A stretch of DNA of 64,000 bases from Pseudomonas sp. AOB-7 (lineage in GTDB: Bacteria; Pseudomonadota; Gammaproteobacteria; Pseudomonadales; Pseudomonadaceae). The notes below the pieces were generated by a model, which was not told the DNA's origin, searched no databases, and worked only from the letters and a program-made list of their open reading frames with translations. A program made the translations under genes and the position numbers. The stretch is taken from positions 310,001 to 374,000 of the forward strand of contig NZ_RFFK01000004.1 in NCBI RefSeq assembly GCF_003696305.1, given 5' to 3'. Shown piece by piece: positions 62,778 through 64,000 of this stretch. Numbering within the stretch: position 1 is the stretch's first letter; each line of letters starts with the position of its first letter.

Positions 62778-62862
62778 GGGGTACAGGTATATACCCGCTT
62801 CGCCCCGAGACACAGGCACAGTTGCCCGCTTTGTCGGCATAACAGTCCGCCAGGGGCTTCCG

Positions 62863-63720
62863 CTAGCGCCCGGCGGCGCGCTGCCGGTAATAGCGGCGAA
62901 AATCCGCGGCGAATCGCGCGTAGACCTCCTCCGGCAGCCAACTCCGCTGCACCTGCAGCAGGTCCTGCGGCTGCGCCAGCAGCGCGATCACGGCGCGTTC
63001 CAGGCGCGCGGCCATGCGCGCGCCCCAGGCCGTGCGCGGGCAGTAGAAACCCACCGGCACCAGCGCATCGCCCTCCAGCAAGGGCACGCTGACCAGGCTG
63101 TCGCCGAGGCTGAAGCTGCGCGCCACCTCGGTGTAGACCATGGGGTACTCGAAGGCGTAGTCGATGCGCCGGTGGCTGACCATCAGCAGCAGGTCGTCGC
63201 CGGCGGTGCCGGCCGCCAGTTCGAGCAGGCGGCGAGCGTCCAGCGCCTGCTGCAGGGGTTCGCGAATGGCCGGCGGGTAGACCCGGCCGCGGGTCAGCGC
63301 GCCGCGCAGGTAGGGGTTGGCCAGCAGCCAGGCGAGGCTGACCCGGCCCTCGTCCAGGGCCAGCTGGGCATAGGTCTGGCGCCGCACCAGCACATGGATC
63401 GGTGGCGACTGCAGAAAAGCGACGAAGTGTCCCAGGCGGTCGCGCTCGGCGCTCTGCAACTGGCCGCTGATGCACAGCGGCTCGCCGGCCAGCAGGCGCT
63501 GCTCCAGGCGGGCGAACGGCAGCACCTCGTAGCGGATCTGCAACTCCGCCAGCTGCGCATCGAGCAGTTGCATGGCCTCGTAGAGCACGCCGTCGACCAA
63601 CTCGCCGTCGCGTACGTTGAATACCCCGGGCAGCGGCAGCACGCCCCAGGTCAGGGTTTCGCCGCGCACGCCGAGCGGCAGCAGGCACAGCAGCACGAGC
63701 ATCCAGCGCAGAAGAGGCAT
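62863..63720 (-). CDS. Periplasmic substrate-binding-like protein (TIGR02285-type)
   Basis: A 285-aa exported protein: signal peptide (LLRWMLVLLCLLPLGVRG) and a two-lobe binding-protein fold (WGVLPLPGVFNVRDGELVDG; IHVLVRRQTYAQLALD; MVSHRRIDYAFEYPMVY). No transporter genes are adjacent, so it may be an orphan sensor-type binding protein. The ATG at 63720 is chosen; a TTG four codons upstream is possible. Confidence 0.75.
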   Translation of the reverse strand: MPLLRWMLVLLCLLPLGVRGETLTWGVLPLPGVFNVRDGELVDGVLYEAMQLLDAQLAELQIRYEVLPFARLEQRLLAGEPLCISGQLQSAERDRLGHFVAFLQSPPIHVLVRRQTYAQLALDEGRVSLAWLLANPYLRGALTRGRVYPPAIREPLQQALDARRLLELAAGTAGDDLLLMVSHRRIDYAFEYPMVYTEVARSFSLGDSLVSVPLLEGDALVPVGFYCPRTAWGARMAARLERAVIALLAQPQDLLQVQRSWLPEEVYARFAADFRRYYRQRAAGR

Positions 63721-63779
63721 AAAGGCAGGCAATCTTTGTGGTTATGCCTGAAGCCTAGGTGATGCCGCGGGTTCTGCCT

Positions 63780-64000
63780 TCAGACCAGCAAGGCCAGCGC
63801 AAGGACAACGGCGCACTCGGCCAGCTCCACCAGGGCGCCGGCGGTATCGCCGGTGGTGCCGCCCAGGCGTTGGCACATCAGACGCCGCAAGCAGAAAAAC
63901 ACCAGCGCAGCGACCACCAGCGCCAGCCCGCCGGCCCAGCCGAACAGCAGGCAGATGGCCAGGCCGTGACCGGCCAGCAGCCAGGGCAGCTGGTGCCGCG
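63780..64000 (-). CDS. cobS: Adenosylcobinamide-GDP ribazoletransferase, C-terminal part
   Basis: The gene runs off the right edge; 73 codons are visible. The C-terminus LGGTTGDTAGALVELAECAVVL is the CobS/CobV hallmark, preceded by hydrophobic helices. This enzyme joins alpha-ribazole to GDP-cobinamide in the last steps of cobalamin synthesis. Further cob genes are expected beyond the window. Confidence 0.9.
   Translation of the reverse strand, partial: RHQLPWLLAGHGLAICLLFGWAGGLALVVAALVFFCLRRLMCQRLGGTTGDTAGALVELAECAVVLALALLV

Overview
This window is a high-GC chromosomal segment of a Pseudomonas-lineage gammaproteobacterium. The evidence is the gene content (LapC-type adaptor, GbuR/GbuA, AceK, HexR/zwf-pgl-eda, LipA/Lif, CobS), intergenic REP elements built on TAGCCCGGATGCAA, and a maltotetraose-forming amylase whose catalytic numbering matches the P. 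stutzeri enzyme. A member of the stutzeri/mendocina/alcaligenes side of the genus is my inference. I saw no rRNA, tRNA, CRISPR array, IS transposase or prophage block.

Layout. 1-4.9 kb: 3' part of a LapC-like secretion adaptor, a DTW-domain tRNA-modification enzyme, an Aer-like receptor and the LysR regulator GbuR. 5.0-10.3 kb: guanidinobutyrase GbuA, a YjiH-family membrane protein, a ThDP-dependent 2-ketoarginine-type decarboxylase and an MBL-fold hydrolase, which read as an arginine/guanidino catabolic block. 10.4-14.5 kb: a 43-aa ORF behind an ANR-like promoter, aceK, an EamA transporter and cysK. 14.6-19.2 kb: a MoxR ATPase and vWA protein separated by a 158-bp MITE-like element, then a four-gene minus-strand cluster (membrane protein, HIT, class II glutamine amidotransferase, DUF2937-like). 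19.3-23.7 kb: oligopeptidase B, a 4HB-type chemoreceptor and a cyclic-nucleotide-binding protein.

23.8-30.1 kb is a starch/maltodextrin unit: a secreted maltotetraohydrolase diverging from lamB-malM, followed by an HBM-type chemoreceptor whose Shine-Dalgarno lies in an 11-bp hairpin. 30.4-38.1 kb is a dense arsenic island: arsR-arsC-acr3-arsH-phosphatase-gapdh-arsJ converging with arsO-acr3. 38.2-43.1 kb has an aldo/keto reductase and the zwf-pgl-eda operon diverging from hexR over a perfect HexR site. 43.1-53.6 kb is mostly housekeeping: YajD, an M61-like peptidase, YcgN, a hydroxyacid dehydrogenase, YcgL/RNase D, an SMP-30-like protein, a spermidine-synthase-like protein, gdhA, a PlsC-like acyltransferase and a sulfurtransferase.

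53.7-60.2 kb looks like a lipid-use locus: fadL behind two FadR/GntR-like palindromes, a LuxR-type response regulator, a hybrid histidine kinase, and the secreted lipase LipA with its foldase Lif. 60.4-64 kb carries a periplasmic glutathione peroxidase, a 41-aa membrane miniprotein coupled to an MFS exporter under a MarR regulator, a periplasmic binding-like protein, and the 3' end of cobS.

Cross-cutting signals: perfect Crc/Hfq-type CA motifs (AAnAAnAA) sit just upstream of several catabolic genes (YjiH, lamB, SMP-30-like, the response regulator, lipA), suggesting shared carbon catabolite control. The least explained elements are the SD-sequestering hairpin at 30.1 kb, mutually exclusive hairpins at 53.7 kb, the phosphatase in the arsenic operon, and the ANR-promoted 43-aa ORF.
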